A stretch of DNA of 64,000 bases, taken from the NCBI GenBank assembly GCA_016706865.1, contig JADJIS010000003.1:682001-746000 (forward strand), written 5' to 3'. Below are positions 1 through 9,328 of this stretch, one piece after another. The DNA comes from Bacteroidota bacterium (lineage in GTDB: Bacteria > Bacteroidota > Bacteroidia > Chitinophagales > BACL12). The translations under genes and the position numbers were made by a program. The first letter of the stretch is position 1. Each line of letters begins with the position of its first letter. Under the pieces are notes generated by a model, which worked only from the letters and a program-made list of their open reading frames with translations, was not told the DNA's origin and did no database searches.

Positions 1-1
1 A

Positions 2-358
2 GGCAGAAGATCATTATATGGTTTACCAAATTACCCAAACTATAATTTAGGCCCACTTACAGACAGCGAGTGCGACACTATAATTACAGGAATTATTGAT
101 CCGATAAAAAGTCACACAATTGACATTTACCCAAATCCAACAATTGGGATATTAAATATAGAATTTTCTGATCCATTTATCCCCCAAACAATTATTATCA
201 CTGATATATCCGGAACCATTCTGATAAAAGAGGAAATTTCAGAAAAATCTGGTGTTCCATTTAATTTTGACATAGAAAATCTTAAACCAGGTATATATTT
301 AATTTCTGTTTCAAATAACCATGGGCAAATTTATCATGACAAAATCGTAAAATTATAA
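2..358 (+). CDS. C-terminal end of a T9SS-secreted protein (partial)
   Basis: An open frame enters from the left edge and stops at TAA 356-358, giving 118 residues. The last ~80 residues look like a type A Por secretion (T9SS) C-terminal sorting domain: a short linker, then IDIYPNPT, a beta-rich middle with ITDISGTIL, and an ending LKPGIYLISVSNNHGQIYHDKIVKL-like motif (consensus GIYLI.. plus a basic tail). Such tails direct proteins across the outer membrane in Bacteroidota and are then removed. The functional part lies outside the window, so the role of the mature protein is unknown. Upstream residues (SLYGLPNYPNYN) resemble the end of a long secreted ORF, but I cannot name a family. Confidence 0.85.
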   Translation, partial: GRRSLYGLPNYPNYNLGPLTDSECDTIITGIIDPIKSHTIDIYPNPTIGILNIEFSDPFIPQTIIITDISGTILIKEEISEKSGVPFNFDIENLKPGIYLISVSNNHGQIYHDKIVKL

Positions 359-388
359 TTGATTATTATGAGCTCACCTAAAGCTCTC

Positions 389-610
389 CTACAAATCCCT
401 CACCGGATCAATCTTATCCCTCACATAATTCTTCAAATTGATCCAAAAGGCAAGGATCATGTAAATGATGACAGGAGAGGCAAAGGTTAGAAATGTGACA
501 TACACGAAGAAGAGGCGCACACGACTGGAGGCAATACCCATTTTCTCGCCCAACCAAGAGCAAACACCAAAGGCGCCCGTTTCGATAAGATGTTTGAGTT
601 TGTATAACAT
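389..610 (-). CDS. PspC-domain membrane protein
   Basis: A 73-residue protein almost entirely made of a PspC domain: residues ~12-62 carry GVCSWLGEKMGIASSRVRL followed by one or two hydrophobic segments (VYVTFLTFASPVIIYMILAFWI). PspC proteins are small inner-membrane proteins named after the phage-shock regulator; many short Bacteroidota members have no proven role. The gene starts 18 bp after the stop of the DUF2851 gene on the same strand, so the two are probably co-transcribed. The short cytoplasmic tail (NLKNYVRDKIDPVRDL) is charged. Confidence 0.85.
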   Translation of the reverse strand: MLYKLKHLIETGAFGVCSWLGEKMGIASSRVRLFFVYVTFLTFASPVIIYMILAFWINLKNYVRDKIDPVRDL

Positions 611-628
611 TTCTGTTTACAAAATTTA

Positions 629-1894
629 TCAATTTTTTTCAGATTTCAAAATTTTGTGACCAATTGCACATTCCAGACAGCGTTTATAATCGCAATAATT
701 TTTCTTCAACTCCAGCAAAGCCTGACTTTCGGCGGCGTGTGCGGGTTTTATGCCAAGACTTTCCCACTTGTGGATAATATTATTGTGTTCGGGTTCCAGG
801 TGCTCCAAAAGATCAATGGCACGTGTAATGTATTGCAGTTCCCCGGTTTTTTGGCCGTAGAGGAAGAGGAGGGGAGAGATGGTATTGATTAGGATAAGAT
901 TGATCATATCATCCCCCAAAGCAGCCGATTTAACTGCCACCGCTTTTTTAAAATGATAATGCTCCTTCCAATAATCGCCGGCATGCACCTCAAATAATTT
1001 TTTTATTTTTTTGATATCATTTAATTCGAGGATGGTGGAAAATATTTTTTCTTTTGCCGCAACAAAATTTGCAAACTGACTCATGCGTATCGTTGGAAAA
1101 TTAGCCGGTCGCATGCGCAAGAATTTCCATTCGAGAGTGCGAATTCCTTCCAACTGATATTTCTTTTTTAAAAATTGATATTCCGATTGCAATTGATTGG
1201 GATATAATTCGCGGAAATTTCCTTCTAAAAATCCTGCTTGTCCGAATAATAATGCCTCTACCTGCATGGGATTATTAATATGTTTCAAAATGGTTTTGTA
1301 GGGCAGACTTCTCGCAACGCGCTCGAAGGGCTCTGCATTTACATTGGTACCGAGATTGCGCGCAATTAATTGATAACAGGTTTCCTCCCAGTCGTTGGTA
1401 TTTAATAATAATCGCTGCTCAAAATTCAATGCTTTTTTTTCGATGCGTTCGGTGAGTAAACGGTTGAGTTGCGTTTTGATAATGATCTCTTCCGTATTTT
1501 TAATATTTTTTTCACAAGGAATCCATGCGCTTGTTTGCATCATGAAATTATATTGAGAAATTAATTTAGCATCAATTCTGTCTTTCAGAATTAAAGTCGG
1601 CAATTTATTTTCTAAATCATCATGTTCAAACACAACATGTAATATCACATTGTCGTAAGCGCGATCTGAAACGTGTTTGTGAATTTTCCAATCTCCGGAG
1701 CGAATATGTATCTCTACATTGCCCGCCCAAGTGGTATCGCCGAGTTTTATTCTCGCATTCGTAAAATCGGGACCAGAGTGAAAATTGTGTTCACCGGAGT
1801 GAATAATAAGAAGAGGTTCACCATCCGTTGTTTTTAAATCGGTGGTATTGAACAACTTCATCTTCCAGATATACTGGATAAATGCTTCGTTCAT
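629..1894 (-). CDS. DUF2851 family protein
   Basis: A 421-residue soluble protein of the DUF2851 family, which is largely confined to Bacteroidota. Recognised by the N-terminal block EAFIQYIWKMKLF, then LLIIHSGEHNFHSGPDF and NVEIHIRSGDWKIHKH, a histidine/aspartate-rich region that could be a metal or nuclease-like site (inference). The C-terminus contains CDYKRCLECAIG, with cysteines that could bind metal. Family function is not established. It is full length and lies directly upstream of a PspC gene on the same strand. Confidence 0.85.
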   Translation of the reverse strand: MNEAFIQYIWKMKLFNTTDLKTTDGEPLLIIHSGEHNFHSGPDFTNARIKLGDTTWAGNVEIHIRSGDWKIHKHVSDRAYDNVILHVVFEHDDLENKLPTLILKDRIDAKLISQYNFMMQTSAWIPCEKNIKNTEEIIIKTQLNRLLTERIEKKALNFEQRLLLNTNDWEETCYQLIARNLGTNVNAEPFERVARSLPYKTILKHINNPMQVEALLFGQAGFLEGNFRELYPNQLQSEYQFLKKKYQLEGIRTLEWKFLRMRPANFPTIRMSQFANFVAAKEKIFSTILELNDIKKIKKLFEVHAGDYWKEHYHFKKAVAVKSAALGDDMINLILINTISPLLFLYGQKTGELQYITRAIDLLEHLEPEHNNIIHKWESLGIKPAHAAESQALLELKKNYCDYKRCLECAIGHKILKSEKN

Positions 1895-1919
1895 AAAGGG
1901 TTTTTAGAGATAAACAATA

Positions 1920-2110
1920 ATGAATATAAAAATGTATTAATTCGATTTTGTTAAACCAAATCAAGCTAATTTTTAAATTCAATAAATAAAATTAAACAAT
2001 ATTTTTTGCTTTCAAAAGAAATTTTATTTGTTTTTTACAAGTTTTAATTTTCTGTGGAGATGGTAACTTTTGTTGGAATTATCCGCTCAAATAATTGTTC
2101 GCGCTTTTGG
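1920..2110 (-). pseudogene. Decayed partial copy of the 3' end of pyrF
   Basis: Two blocks of this gene-free stretch match intact pyrF further right. The minus-strand reading near 2100 gives EQLFERIIPT against GEQLFERVIRT of PyrF, with a 19-base identical nucleotide run. Near 2010 it gives FLLKAKNIV-stop against VLLQERNIV-stop. The two blocks are now in different frames and the sequence between them is shortened. The 70 bases beyond the stop (1920-1990) also resemble the bases just downstream of pyrF (3250-3320). I infer an old duplication of the pyrF 3' end now on the far side of the repeat array. Similarity was judged by eye. Confidence 0.4.
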
Positions 2111-2139
2111 CGTTTTGATTCGAGCTTATGTCAAAATAG

Positions 2140-3230
2140 GCTGGATTTAACCCCGGGTAGGGGTGACATTATTATAGTAATACCATAGATAATGAGCGAA
2201 TTAACCCCGGGTAGGGGTGGCATTATAACCCAAAACACAAATTACGTTATGCTTTGCAAAAACGATGTTTCAAATCGCCTTACTTTCAATTTACGTAATT
2301 ATTTTTAATCCGCGTAATGTAGGGTGGGATATAATGTCACCCCTAACCGGGGTTGTGGTAATTTTTTCTTAATTTTTACTATAATAATGCCACCCATAGC
2401 CGGGGTTGTGGTATTTTTTTTTCTATAATAATTTCATCCACACGGGTTGGTGGTTTTATATATACAAAAAATTATAAATGAATTTAATCCGATACAGCGG
2501 ATGGTATAATTATAGTAACCAAATCAATTATAAATGCATTTAACCCCGGGTAGGGGTGACATTATTATAGTAACCCATTATTAATTAGCGAATTAACCCC
2601 GGGTAGGGGTGACATTATAACCCATAATACAAATTACGTATTTGTATGCAAAACCTATATTTCAAAAAAGAAATACGATTAAAATAACCAATTATTGTTC
2701 ATGATCGTTTTTATAGGGTGGGATATAATGCCACCCCTACCGGGGTTGTGGTAATTTTTTATCTGTTTTTTTCTATAATAATGTCACCCCTAGCCGGGGT
2801 TGTGGTATTTTTTTCTATAATAATTTCATCCACAGGTTGGTTTTTTTATATATACAAAAAATTATAAATGAATTTAATTCGTTACGGCGGACGGTATTAT
2901 TATAGTAACCAAATCAATTATAAATGCATTTAACCCCGGGTAGGGGTGACATTATTATAGTAACCCATTATTAATTAGCGAATTAACCCCGGTTAGGGGT
3001 GGCATTATTCCCCATAATACAAATTACGTATTTGTATGCAAAACCTATATTTCAAAAAAGAAATACGATTAAAATAACCAATTATTGTTCATGATCGTTT
3101 TTATAGGGTGGGATATAATGCCACCCCTACCGGGGTTGTGGTAATTTTTTATCTGTTTTTTTCTATAATAATGTCACCCCTAGCCGGGGTTGTGGTATTT
3201 ATTTCTATAATAATTCCGCCCCTTCCCGAG
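2140..3230. repeat. Tandem array of ~390 bp units with nested inverted repeats
   Basis: Three units begin at 2146, 2539 and 2929 (spacings 393 and 390). The second and third are nearly identical; the first is diverged. Each unit has two left arms of the form AACCCCGGGTAGGGGTGAC followed by an AT-rich tail, a ~90 bp core, and two right arms that are their reverse complements (TGCCACCCCTACCGGGGTT type). Each arm is itself a small palindrome (ACCCC-n-GGGGT). No open frame runs through the units. The stretch fills the gap between the DUF2851 gene and pyrF. It resembles a high-copy intergenic palindromic repeat rather than a gene. No function can be assigned. Confidence 0.9.
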
Positions 3231-3317
3231 GTTGAAGTAATATTTTATAAATGAAAAATGTAACTATTCGATTTTACTAAATCAAATCGTGCAAATTTCT
3301 TAATTCAAAAAATCGCC

Positions 3318-4136
3318 TTAAACAATATTTCTCTCCTGCAAAAGCACTTCCATTTCCTTCTGCACAACCAATGCTTTTTCTCTTGCTTTTTCTGCAAAAT
3401 CTTCGCCGTTTGAAGCGTATATTATATCTCGTGTAGAATTTACTATTAATCCGCATTCGGCGTTCATTCCGTTGCGTGAAATAGCCTGCAGATCACCGCC
3501 TTGCGCGCCTACACCGGGAACTAAAAAGAAATTATCCGGTGCAATTTTTCTTATGCGGGTAAAATATTCGGGATGGGTTGCGCCGATAACGAACATTAAA
3601 TTATTTGAATTGCCCCAGGTATTTGCGGTGCGAATTACGCGCTCAAATAATTGTTCGCCATTTTCTTCCATTAATTGGAAATCTTCACTTCCTGAATTGG
3701 ATGTTAATGCTAATAATATCACCCATTTATTTTCAAATTGTAAAAAGGGAAGAACGGAATCTTTTCCCATATAAGGAGCAACCGTTATTGCATCAAAGGG
3801 CATGGTCTTAAAAAATGCTTCTGCATATCGGGAAGATGTATTTCCTATATCTCCACGTTTTGCATCCGCAATGGTAAAATGATCGGTGCCGATATATGCA
3901 ATTGTTTTTTCTAAACTTTCCCAACCCTTACTTCCACTTGCTTCATAAAAAGCGATATTGGGTTTATATGCAATACAGAGATCTCGGGTGGCATCGATAA
4001 TTTGTTTATTGAATTCGAATATCGGATCGTTGTAATGTTTTAAATGTGCAGGTATCTTTTCAATATCGGTATCCAACCCAACGCAGAGATAAGACCTTTT
4101 CTTTTTGATCTGTTGTAGGATCTCTTGTTTATTCAT
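3318..4136 (-). CDS. pyrF: Orotidine 5'-phosphate decarboxylase
   Basis: A 272-residue type 2 OMP decarboxylase, which converts OMP to UMP in the last step of de novo pyrimidine synthesis. The catalytic signature FTIADAKRGDIGNT holds Asp91 and Lys93, with the second lysine in AYKPNIAFYE near residue 58. Length fits the family. It is the third gene of a minus-strand group (Mrp/ApbC, NifU-domain protein, PyrF) with gaps of 38 and 19 bp, so co-transcription is likely. pyrD, from the same pathway, lies separately near 49 kb. Confidence 0.95.
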   Translation of the reverse strand: MNKQEILQQIKKKRSYLCVGLDTDIEKIPAHLKHYNDPIFEFNKQIIDATRDLCIAYKPNIAFYEASGSKGWESLEKTIAYIGTDHFTIADAKRGDIGNTSSRYAEAFFKTMPFDAITVAPYMGKDSVLPFLQFENKWVILLALTSNSGSEDFQLMEENGEQLFERVIRTANTWGNSNNLMFVIGATHPEYFTRIRKIAPDNFFLVPGVGAQGGDLQAISRNGMNAECGLIVNSTRDIIYASNGEDFAEKAREKALVVQKEMEVLLQERNIV

Positions 4137-4155
4137 TCCGCTTTTGGAAAATAAA

Positions 4156-4398
4156 TTAAGCTACGGTTTCTATTCCTCTAATAGAAGGAATTGCATTTCT
4201 GATACTTTGTTCCACACCCGCCTTCATCGTCATAAAACTCATGGGACAACTTTCGCAGGCACCAAGCAATTTTACGCGCACTATCATGTCGTCTGTTATT
4301 TCTACAACTTCTATATCACCACCGTCTTTATTGAGATAAGGGCGAATGGTATCGAGGGATGTTTCTACCTGGCTATAAATTTCTTTACTGATCGACAT
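4156..4398 (-). CDS. NifU C-terminal-domain Fe-S scaffold/carrier (Nfu type)
   Basis: An 80-residue protein consisting only of the NifU C-terminal (Nfu) domain: LDTIRPYLNKDGGDIEVVEI, then the cluster-binding CESC pair (GACESCPMS, C-x2-C). Nfu proteins carry or assemble [4Fe-4S] clusters and deliver them to apo-proteins. The gene sits between the Mrp/ApbC ATPase, itself an Fe-S carrier, and pyrF. The Mrp-Nfu pairing supports a joint role in Fe-S cluster trafficking. Confidence 0.9.
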   Translation of the reverse strand: MSISKEIYSQVETSLDTIRPYLNKDGGDIEVVEITDDMIVRVKLLGACESCPMSFMTMKAGVEQSIRNAIPSIRGIETVA

Positions 4399-4436
4399 AT
4401 TATATTATAATAGTGCAAAGTTACGGATTTAAATCA

Positions 4437-5540
4437 TCATCGAATCATTTCCACAACTTTCGTTGCAGCCTTTTCATCATTTCTGATGGAAATAAATCGT
4501 GCTGTATTATTAATTACTTCTTCAAAAGCTGTGGAAGTTATTGCGTCATCATCCCTCAGCATAAATGGTTTTCCACTATCACCACCCTCGCGAATTCCCT
4601 GAACCAGCGGAATTTGTCCGAGTAAAGGAACCATTAATTCTCTCGCGAGCGTATTTCCTCCCCCTTTTCCAAAAATATAATATTTGTTTTCCGGCAATTC
4701 AGCAGGAGTGAAGTACGCCATATTTTCCACCACCCCGATTATCGGCACATTAATATTGGAAATTTTAAACATTCCCGCTGCCTTGCGTGCATCAGCTAAA
4801 GCAACTTCCTGCGGCGTTGTAACTATAATTGCACCCGTAACCGGAACCGTCTGCACCAAGGTTAAGTGAATATCTCCTGTTCCCGGAGGCATATCAATGA
4901 TAAGATAATCTAAATCCCCCCAAATACAATCGGTAACAAATTGTTTCAAAGCGCTGCTCACCATGGGTCCGCGCCATACTACAGCCTGTTCTGGGTCCAC
5001 TAAATAACCTATAGAAAGCGATTTTATGCCGTATTGCTCCAACGGAATCATCATCGCCTTGCCGTTTTGATCAATTACCTTGGGTTTGGCCTTGCTGAGG
5101 TTTAACATCAAAGGAACCGATGGGCCGTAGATATCAGCGTCCATCAAACCAACCTTTGCACCCGTTTTTGCCAGTCCCAGCGCAAGATTTACCGCAACTG
5201 TGGACTTACCTACTCCTCCTTTACCGGAGCAAACCGCAATAATATTCTTCACCCCGGGTAATAAAAGATCGTTGCTGTTTCGCACCGACGACACCCTGGA
5301 GGTCATATTTATATCCACAATCGCCTCTTTGTCCACCAAATGCTTCACAGCCGTGATACAGGCATGTCTGATCTCTTCCTTCATCGGACATGCCGGAGTA
5401 GTTAATTCGACAGTAAAGGTCACGTTCTTGCCCTCTACAGCCACATCTTTCACCATTCCCAGGGTTACGATATCCTTTTTCAGATCCGGATCATCCACAT
5501 TGCGCAGGGCATTCAATATATTGGTTACGGAAAGCTCCAT
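4437..5540 (-). CDS. apbC: Mrp/NBP35-family Fe-S cluster carrier ATPase
   Basis: A P-loop ATPase of the Mrp/ApbC family that binds and transfers [4Fe-4S] clusters. An N-terminal MIP18/DUF59 domain (residues ~1-80, with NVDDPDLKKDIVTLGMV and TTPACPMK) precedes the deviant Walker A motif CSGKGGVGKST (~104-114) and DADIYGPS and IIDMPPGTGD motifs. The open frame extends to 5630, but I prefer ATG 5540 (alternative ATG 5549) because a TAACTTTG promoter element lies at 5558-5565, making the longer frame untranscribed at its start, and homologous proteins begin about here. Head of a group with the Nfu gene and pyrF. Confidence 0.93.
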   Translation of the reverse strand: MELSVTNILNALRNVDDPDLKKDIVTLGMVKDVAVEGKNVTFTVELTTPACPMKEEIRHACITAVKHLVDKEAIVDINMTSRVSSVRNSNDLLLPGVKNIIAVCSGKGGVGKSTVAVNLALGLAKTGAKVGLMDADIYGPSVPLMLNLSKAKPKVIDQNGKAMMIPLEQYGIKSLSIGYLVDPEQAVVWRGPMVSSALKQFVTDCIWGDLDYLIIDMPPGTGDIHLTLVQTVPVTGAIIVTTPQEVALADARKAAGMFKISNINVPIIGVVENMAYFTPAELPENKYYIFGKGGGNTLARELMVPLLGQIPLVQGIREGGDSGKPFMLRDDDAITSTAFEEVINNTARFISIRNDEKAATKVVEMIR

Positions 5541-5557
5541 ATTTATCATTTTAAGGT

Positions 5558-5565
5558 CAAAGTTA
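5558..5565 (-). promoter_or_regulatory. -7 promoter element of the apbC-nfu-pyrF group
   Basis: Minus-strand TAACTTTG exactly matches the Bacteroidota -7 consensus TAnnTTTG. It lies 18 bp before ATG 5540, predicting a very short leader. No clear -33 TTTG at ideal spacing was found, so support is the match plus position. Confidence 0.5.
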
Positions 5566-5653
5566 CTGCGTGGAGAACAAAACTTGATCTGCAAAGGTTT
5601 ATAAACTGGGGATAAAAAAATGGGGCGCAATGCTTGTATGTGAACGATAAATT

Positions 5654-5661
5654 TATCTTTG
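5654..5661 (+). promoter_or_regulatory. -7 promoter element of topA
   Basis: TATCTTTG matches TAnnTTTG, with a TTG at 5634-5636 as possible -33 element (17 bp spacer). The topA start codon is 20 bp downstream. It diverges from the apbC promoter. Confidence 0.6.
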
Positions 5662-5681
5662 CACCCAACTAAAGTATTGAA

Positions 5682-8042
5682 ATGGTAAAAAATCTGATGA
5701 TCGTGGAGTCACCTGCAAAGGCAAAAACCATCGAAAAGTTTTTGGGGAAGGATTATGTGGTAAGGTCTTGTTTCGGACATATTCGCGATCTGGAGAAAAC
5801 GAATTTCGGGATAGATTTTGAAAATAACTACGAACCGAAATACGTGGTTTCCGCCGATAAAGAAGCGCTGGTAAAGGAATTGAAGAAATTGGCGAAGGGT
5901 GCAGATGAAATTTTATTAGCGACGGATGAGGACCGTGAGGGTGAGGCAATTTCCTGGCATTTGAGTGAGGTTTTAGGACTGGATTCTAAAAATGCAAAAC
6001 GCATCGTTTTTCACGAGATCACCAAAAAAGCAATTGAGGCTGCAGTTAAAAAACCGCGCAATATTGATATCAATCTGGTGGATGCACAACAGGCGCGAAG
6101 AATTTTAGACAGAATTGTAGGTTTTGAACTTTCTCCTTTGTTGTGGAGAAAAATAAATATGAAAACTTCCCTTTCTGCGGGAAGAGTGCAAAGTGTTGCG
6201 GTGCGATTAATAGTGGAACGCGAACAGGAAATATCAGCCTTCGGAGCAGTTTCACATTATAAAATAACAGCGAATTTTATTGTTAAAGATGATGCCGGAA
6301 AAGAATACACTTTAAAAGCTGAATTACCTGAAAAATTTGAAAAAGAAGATAATGTTGGGGCTTTTTTAAAGGATTGTATTGGTGCAGATTTTAAAGTTTC
6401 GGATATTGCAATTAAACCTGCTAAAAGAACTCCATCTGCTCCATTTACTACTTCAACTCTTCAACAGGAAGCGAGTACTAAAATGGGATTTTCCGTATCC
6501 CGCACCATGGTAATTGCACAAAAATTATATGAAGAAGGACATATCACTTATATGAGAACGGATTCCGTGAATTTAAGTGAAACAGCTTTGGATGCAACGA
6601 AAGCGGAGATCATAAAAAATTACGAAGAAAAATATCACAACCCACGTCAGTTTAAAACAAAATCATCAGGAGCACAGGAAGCGCATGAGGCCATTCGTCC
6701 TACCTACATGGAAAATCATGAGGTGGATATGGATTTTGATGAAAAACGTTTGTATAAACTCATCTGGAAACGCACCATGGCATCACAAATGGCGGATGCG
6801 GAGTTGGAAAAAACAATTGTAGATATTTCTATTTCCTCCCGCAAAGAAAATTTAGTTGCCAAAGGAGAAATAATAAAATTCGACGGATTTTTAAAGGTGT
6901 ATACCGAAGCATTGGAAGATGTAAAAGATGATGATGCAACGTTATTACCTCCGTTAAAAAAAGGTCAGGATCTTGCGTTAATTGAAATGTTCGGAATACA
7001 AAAATTTTCCAAACCATCAGCAAGATATACGGAAGCAAGTTTGGTGAAAAAATTGGAGGAATTAGGAATTGGACGACCATCCACTTACGCACCAACAATA
7101 TCCACCGTACAAAAAAGAGAATACGTTGTAAAACAGGATAAAGAAGGAGTGGAGCGTCAATTTATTCAATATGAGTTAAAGGATAAAAAAGTAGATAAAA
7201 AAATATTGACGGAGACGTACGGAACAGAAAGGATGAAATTATTTCCTACTGATCTTGGTGTTTTAGTAACGGAATTTTTAACTACAAATTTTCCGCAAAT
7301 ATTGGATTATAATTTTACTGCGAGCGTTGAAAATAAATTTGATGAAATAGCAGTCGGAAAAGTGGAATGGCGAAAAATGATAGATGAATTTTATGTGCCT
7401 TTTCACGAACACATGAAAATTACCACGCAAACCGCACAAAAAGTGACCGGTGAACGTTTATTAGGTATTCATCCAACAACAAATGAACCCATTAAAGTAA
7501 TGATGGGAAAATACGGAGCTATGGTTGTGATGGGAGAAACCTTGGATCCAAAAGAAGCAAAGAAAAATCCTGATGCAAAAAAACCAAAATTTGCAGGTTT
7601 ATTAAAAACACAAAATCTTGCAGACCTAACATTAGAAGAAGCAATTAAATTATTTGAATTACCAAAAACAATAGGAACATACAGAGAAGATGATGTGGTT
7701 GTAGGAATCGGAAGATTTGGTCCTTATGTAAGAAATAATAAAAAATTCTATTCCATTCCAAAAGGAACCGAAGCTGCAGCTATTACCTTAGAAGAAGCAA
7801 TTGTTCTGATCGACGAAAAAGACCTGAAGGATAAAAATAAATTAATACACGATTTCCCCGAACACGAAATTCAGGTATTAAATGGTTTATACGGAGCTTA
7901 TATTAAAAAGGGAAAAGAAAATTATAAAATTCCGAAGGATAAGGTGGCTTTAGAATTGACGTTGGATGATGTGTTGGATATTATTAAGAATACGGATCCA
8001 TCGGTGAAGGGAAAACGTAAGTTTGGTAAAAAGAAGGCTTGA
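5682..8042 (+). CDS. topA: DNA topoisomerase I
   Basis: A 786-residue type IA topoisomerase that relaxes negative supercoils. The Toprim domain opens the protein (LMIVESPAKAKTIEKFLG; acidic triad in ATDEDREGEAI, residues ~81-88). The catalytic tyrosine is Tyr290 in EGHITYMRTDSVN, followed by the family block GIGRPSTYAPTI. Instead of the C-terminal zinc fingers of the E. coli enzyme, the tail (~600-770) carries topoisomerase C-terminal repeats with motifs like GRFGPYVRNNKKFYSIPKG and NGLYGAYIKKGKENYKIPK, ending in a basic KGKRKFGKKKA. Start ATG sits just downstream of a TAnnTTTG promoter. Divergent from apbC. Confidence 0.97.
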   Translation: MVKNLMIVESPAKAKTIEKFLGKDYVVRSCFGHIRDLEKTNFGIDFENNYEPKYVVSADKEALVKELKKLAKGADEILLATDEDREGEAISWHLSEVLGLDSKNAKRIVFHEITKKAIEAAVKKPRNIDINLVDAQQARRILDRIVGFELSPLLWRKINMKTSLSAGRVQSVAVRLIVEREQEISAFGAVSHYKITANFIVKDDAGKEYTLKAELPEKFEKEDNVGAFLKDCIGADFKVSDIAIKPAKRTPSAPFTTSTLQQEASTKMGFSVSRTMVIAQKLYEEGHITYMRTDSVNLSETALDATKAEIIKNYEEKYHNPRQFKTKSSGAQEAHEAIRPTYMENHEVDMDFDEKRLYKLIWKRTMASQMADAELEKTIVDISISSRKENLVAKGEIIKFDGFLKVYTEALEDVKDDDATLLPPLKKGQDLALIEMFGIQKFSKPSARYTEASLVKKLEELGIGRPSTYAPTISTVQKREYVVKQDKEGVERQFIQYELKDKKVDKKILTETYGTERMKLFPTDLGVLVTEFLTTNFPQILDYNFTASVENKFDEIAVGKVEWRKMIDEFYVPFHEHMKITTQTAQKVTGERLLGIHPTTNEPIKVMMGKYGAMVVMGETLDPKEAKKNPDAKKPKFAGLLKTQNLADLTLEEAIKLFELPKTIGTYREDDVVVGIGRFGPYVRNNKKFYSIPKGTEAAAITLEEAIVLIDEKDLKDKNKLIHDFPEHEIQVLNGLYGAYIKKGKENYKIPKDKVALELTLDDVLDIIKNTDPSVKGKRKFGKKKA

Positions 8043-8375
8043 GCCGGACACAGGATGCAGGATACAGGACACAAGACTTTGACATAGGACAATGGAAAGT
8101 TGACATAAGACTTAATTCTGCTAACCTTGTAAACCTTGCCAACCCTGTAAACTTTATAAAAAATGCCGGTAAGTCGGTGAGATCGGTAAGTATTCGGTAA
8201 GTTTAGATTTAATTCTTCCCGGTTTCTTCCCGCACTCCCCGTCTTCCCGGCCTAAAAATGAGAAATGAGTAATGAGTTTGATCCTCCTTAGCCGGATGTA
8301 TTTCCTCCTGACTAATGACTATTGACAATTGAAAAATTTAACATCGCACCATAAAAGTAGCACACACTACAAAAT
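8043..8375. other. Gene-free stretch with degenerate low-complexity DNA
   Basis: Between topA and the next gene. It holds short repeated phrases such as GGATACAGGACACAAGAC, GTAAACCTTGCCAACC and GACTATTGACAATTG that recur elsewhere in the window between genes. No credible coding frame, hairpin terminator or RNA gene was seen. Confidence 0.5.
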
Positions 8376-9260
8376 TTGAGCAACACGAACGAAATAGCTG
8401 CATTAATTTCTCTTCTGGACGATAACGATCCTGAAGTATTCGATCATGTGGCAGAGAAACTACTTTCTCTCGGGCCGGTGGTGATCGATAAGTTGGAGGA
8501 TGCATATACTTCTATTCCGAATCCGGTGATGCAGGAGAGGATAGAGGAGATCATTCATAAAATTCAATTTTCGGAAGTAGAAAAAGATTTTGAGCAGTGG
8601 GTGCAATTTGAGAGCACCGATCTTTTGAAAGGCATAATGATAGTTACGCGACATCAATACGCCGAACTCGATGAAGAACAATTATTAAAAACAATTTCCC
8701 GCATTCAAAAAGATATCTGGATAGGAATTAATTCTTATTTATCGCCACTCGAACAAATGAATGTGGTGAATCAGGCTTTATTTTCCCATTATCAATTTTT
8801 AGGATTACAAAATAATGATGATGAATTGCGTTACATGTATCTCAACAATGTTTTAGATGCATTTAAAGGAAATCATTTTTCGATAGGATTATTATATTTG
8901 GTTTTATGTCAGCAATTAGACCTGCCCGTTTACGGAGTGCGCCTAAACACCCATTTCATCCTAGTCCGCACCAAAGATTATATAACAGATTTTGAAGATA
9001 CCGAAAACAATAAAGAAGAAGTTTTATTCTACATAAATCCCTACAACAAGGGCTTAGCCTTCAGCGACCGCGAAATAAAAAATTATCTCCAAAAACTGGA
9101 TATCGAAGCCAGTGATAAATATTTTCTACCTGCATCGAATAAGAATATTATTAAAGAATATATCCAATATTTAATGCGCCTGCATGACAAACCCAATGAT
9201 CAGTGGAAGTTGGATGATTTGAGGAAGTTGGAGGGGTTGTGTGAGGAAGGGGAGGAGTAG
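8376..9260 (+). CDS. Transglutaminase-like (SirB1-type) protein
   Basis: A 294-residue protein with an N-terminal HEAT-like helical part (ALISLLDDNDPEVFDHVAEKLLSLG, a repeat unit) and a transglutaminase-like core 2 domain of the SirB1/YchA type (residues ~85-200: LLKGIMIVTRHQYAELD, LSPLEQMNVVNQALF, NHFSIGLLYLVLCQQLDLPVYGV). Family biochemistry is not established. The frame starts with TTG 8376; no ATG precedes the conserved part, and the residues from the TTG onward look coding, so I keep it. The C-terminus is strongly acidic (KLEGLCEEGEE). Confidence 0.8.
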   Translation: MSNTNEIAALISLLDDNDPEVFDHVAEKLLSLGPVVIDKLEDAYTSIPNPVMQERIEEIIHKIQFSEVEKDFEQWVQFESTDLLKGIMIVTRHQYAELDEEQLLKTISRIQKDIWIGINSYLSPLEQMNVVNQALFSHYQFLGLQNNDDELRYMYLNNVLDAFKGNHFSIGLLYLVLCQQLDLPVYGVRLNTHFILVRTKDYITDFEDTENNKEEVLFYINPYNKGLAFSDREIKNYLQKLDIEASDKYFLPASNKNIIKEYIQYLMRLHDKPNDQWKLDDLRKLEGLCEEGEE

Positions 9261-9328
9261 TTTTTCTCGCAAATTGATTTTAATTTAATACATTTTATTT
9301 TGCATTATACAGCGGCTGTTTCTTTGCG

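Noticed and set aside
2140..3230. CRISPR-like array
   Set aside because: Units are ~390 bp with long internal palindromes, not short repeats with unique spacers, and no cas genes occur.
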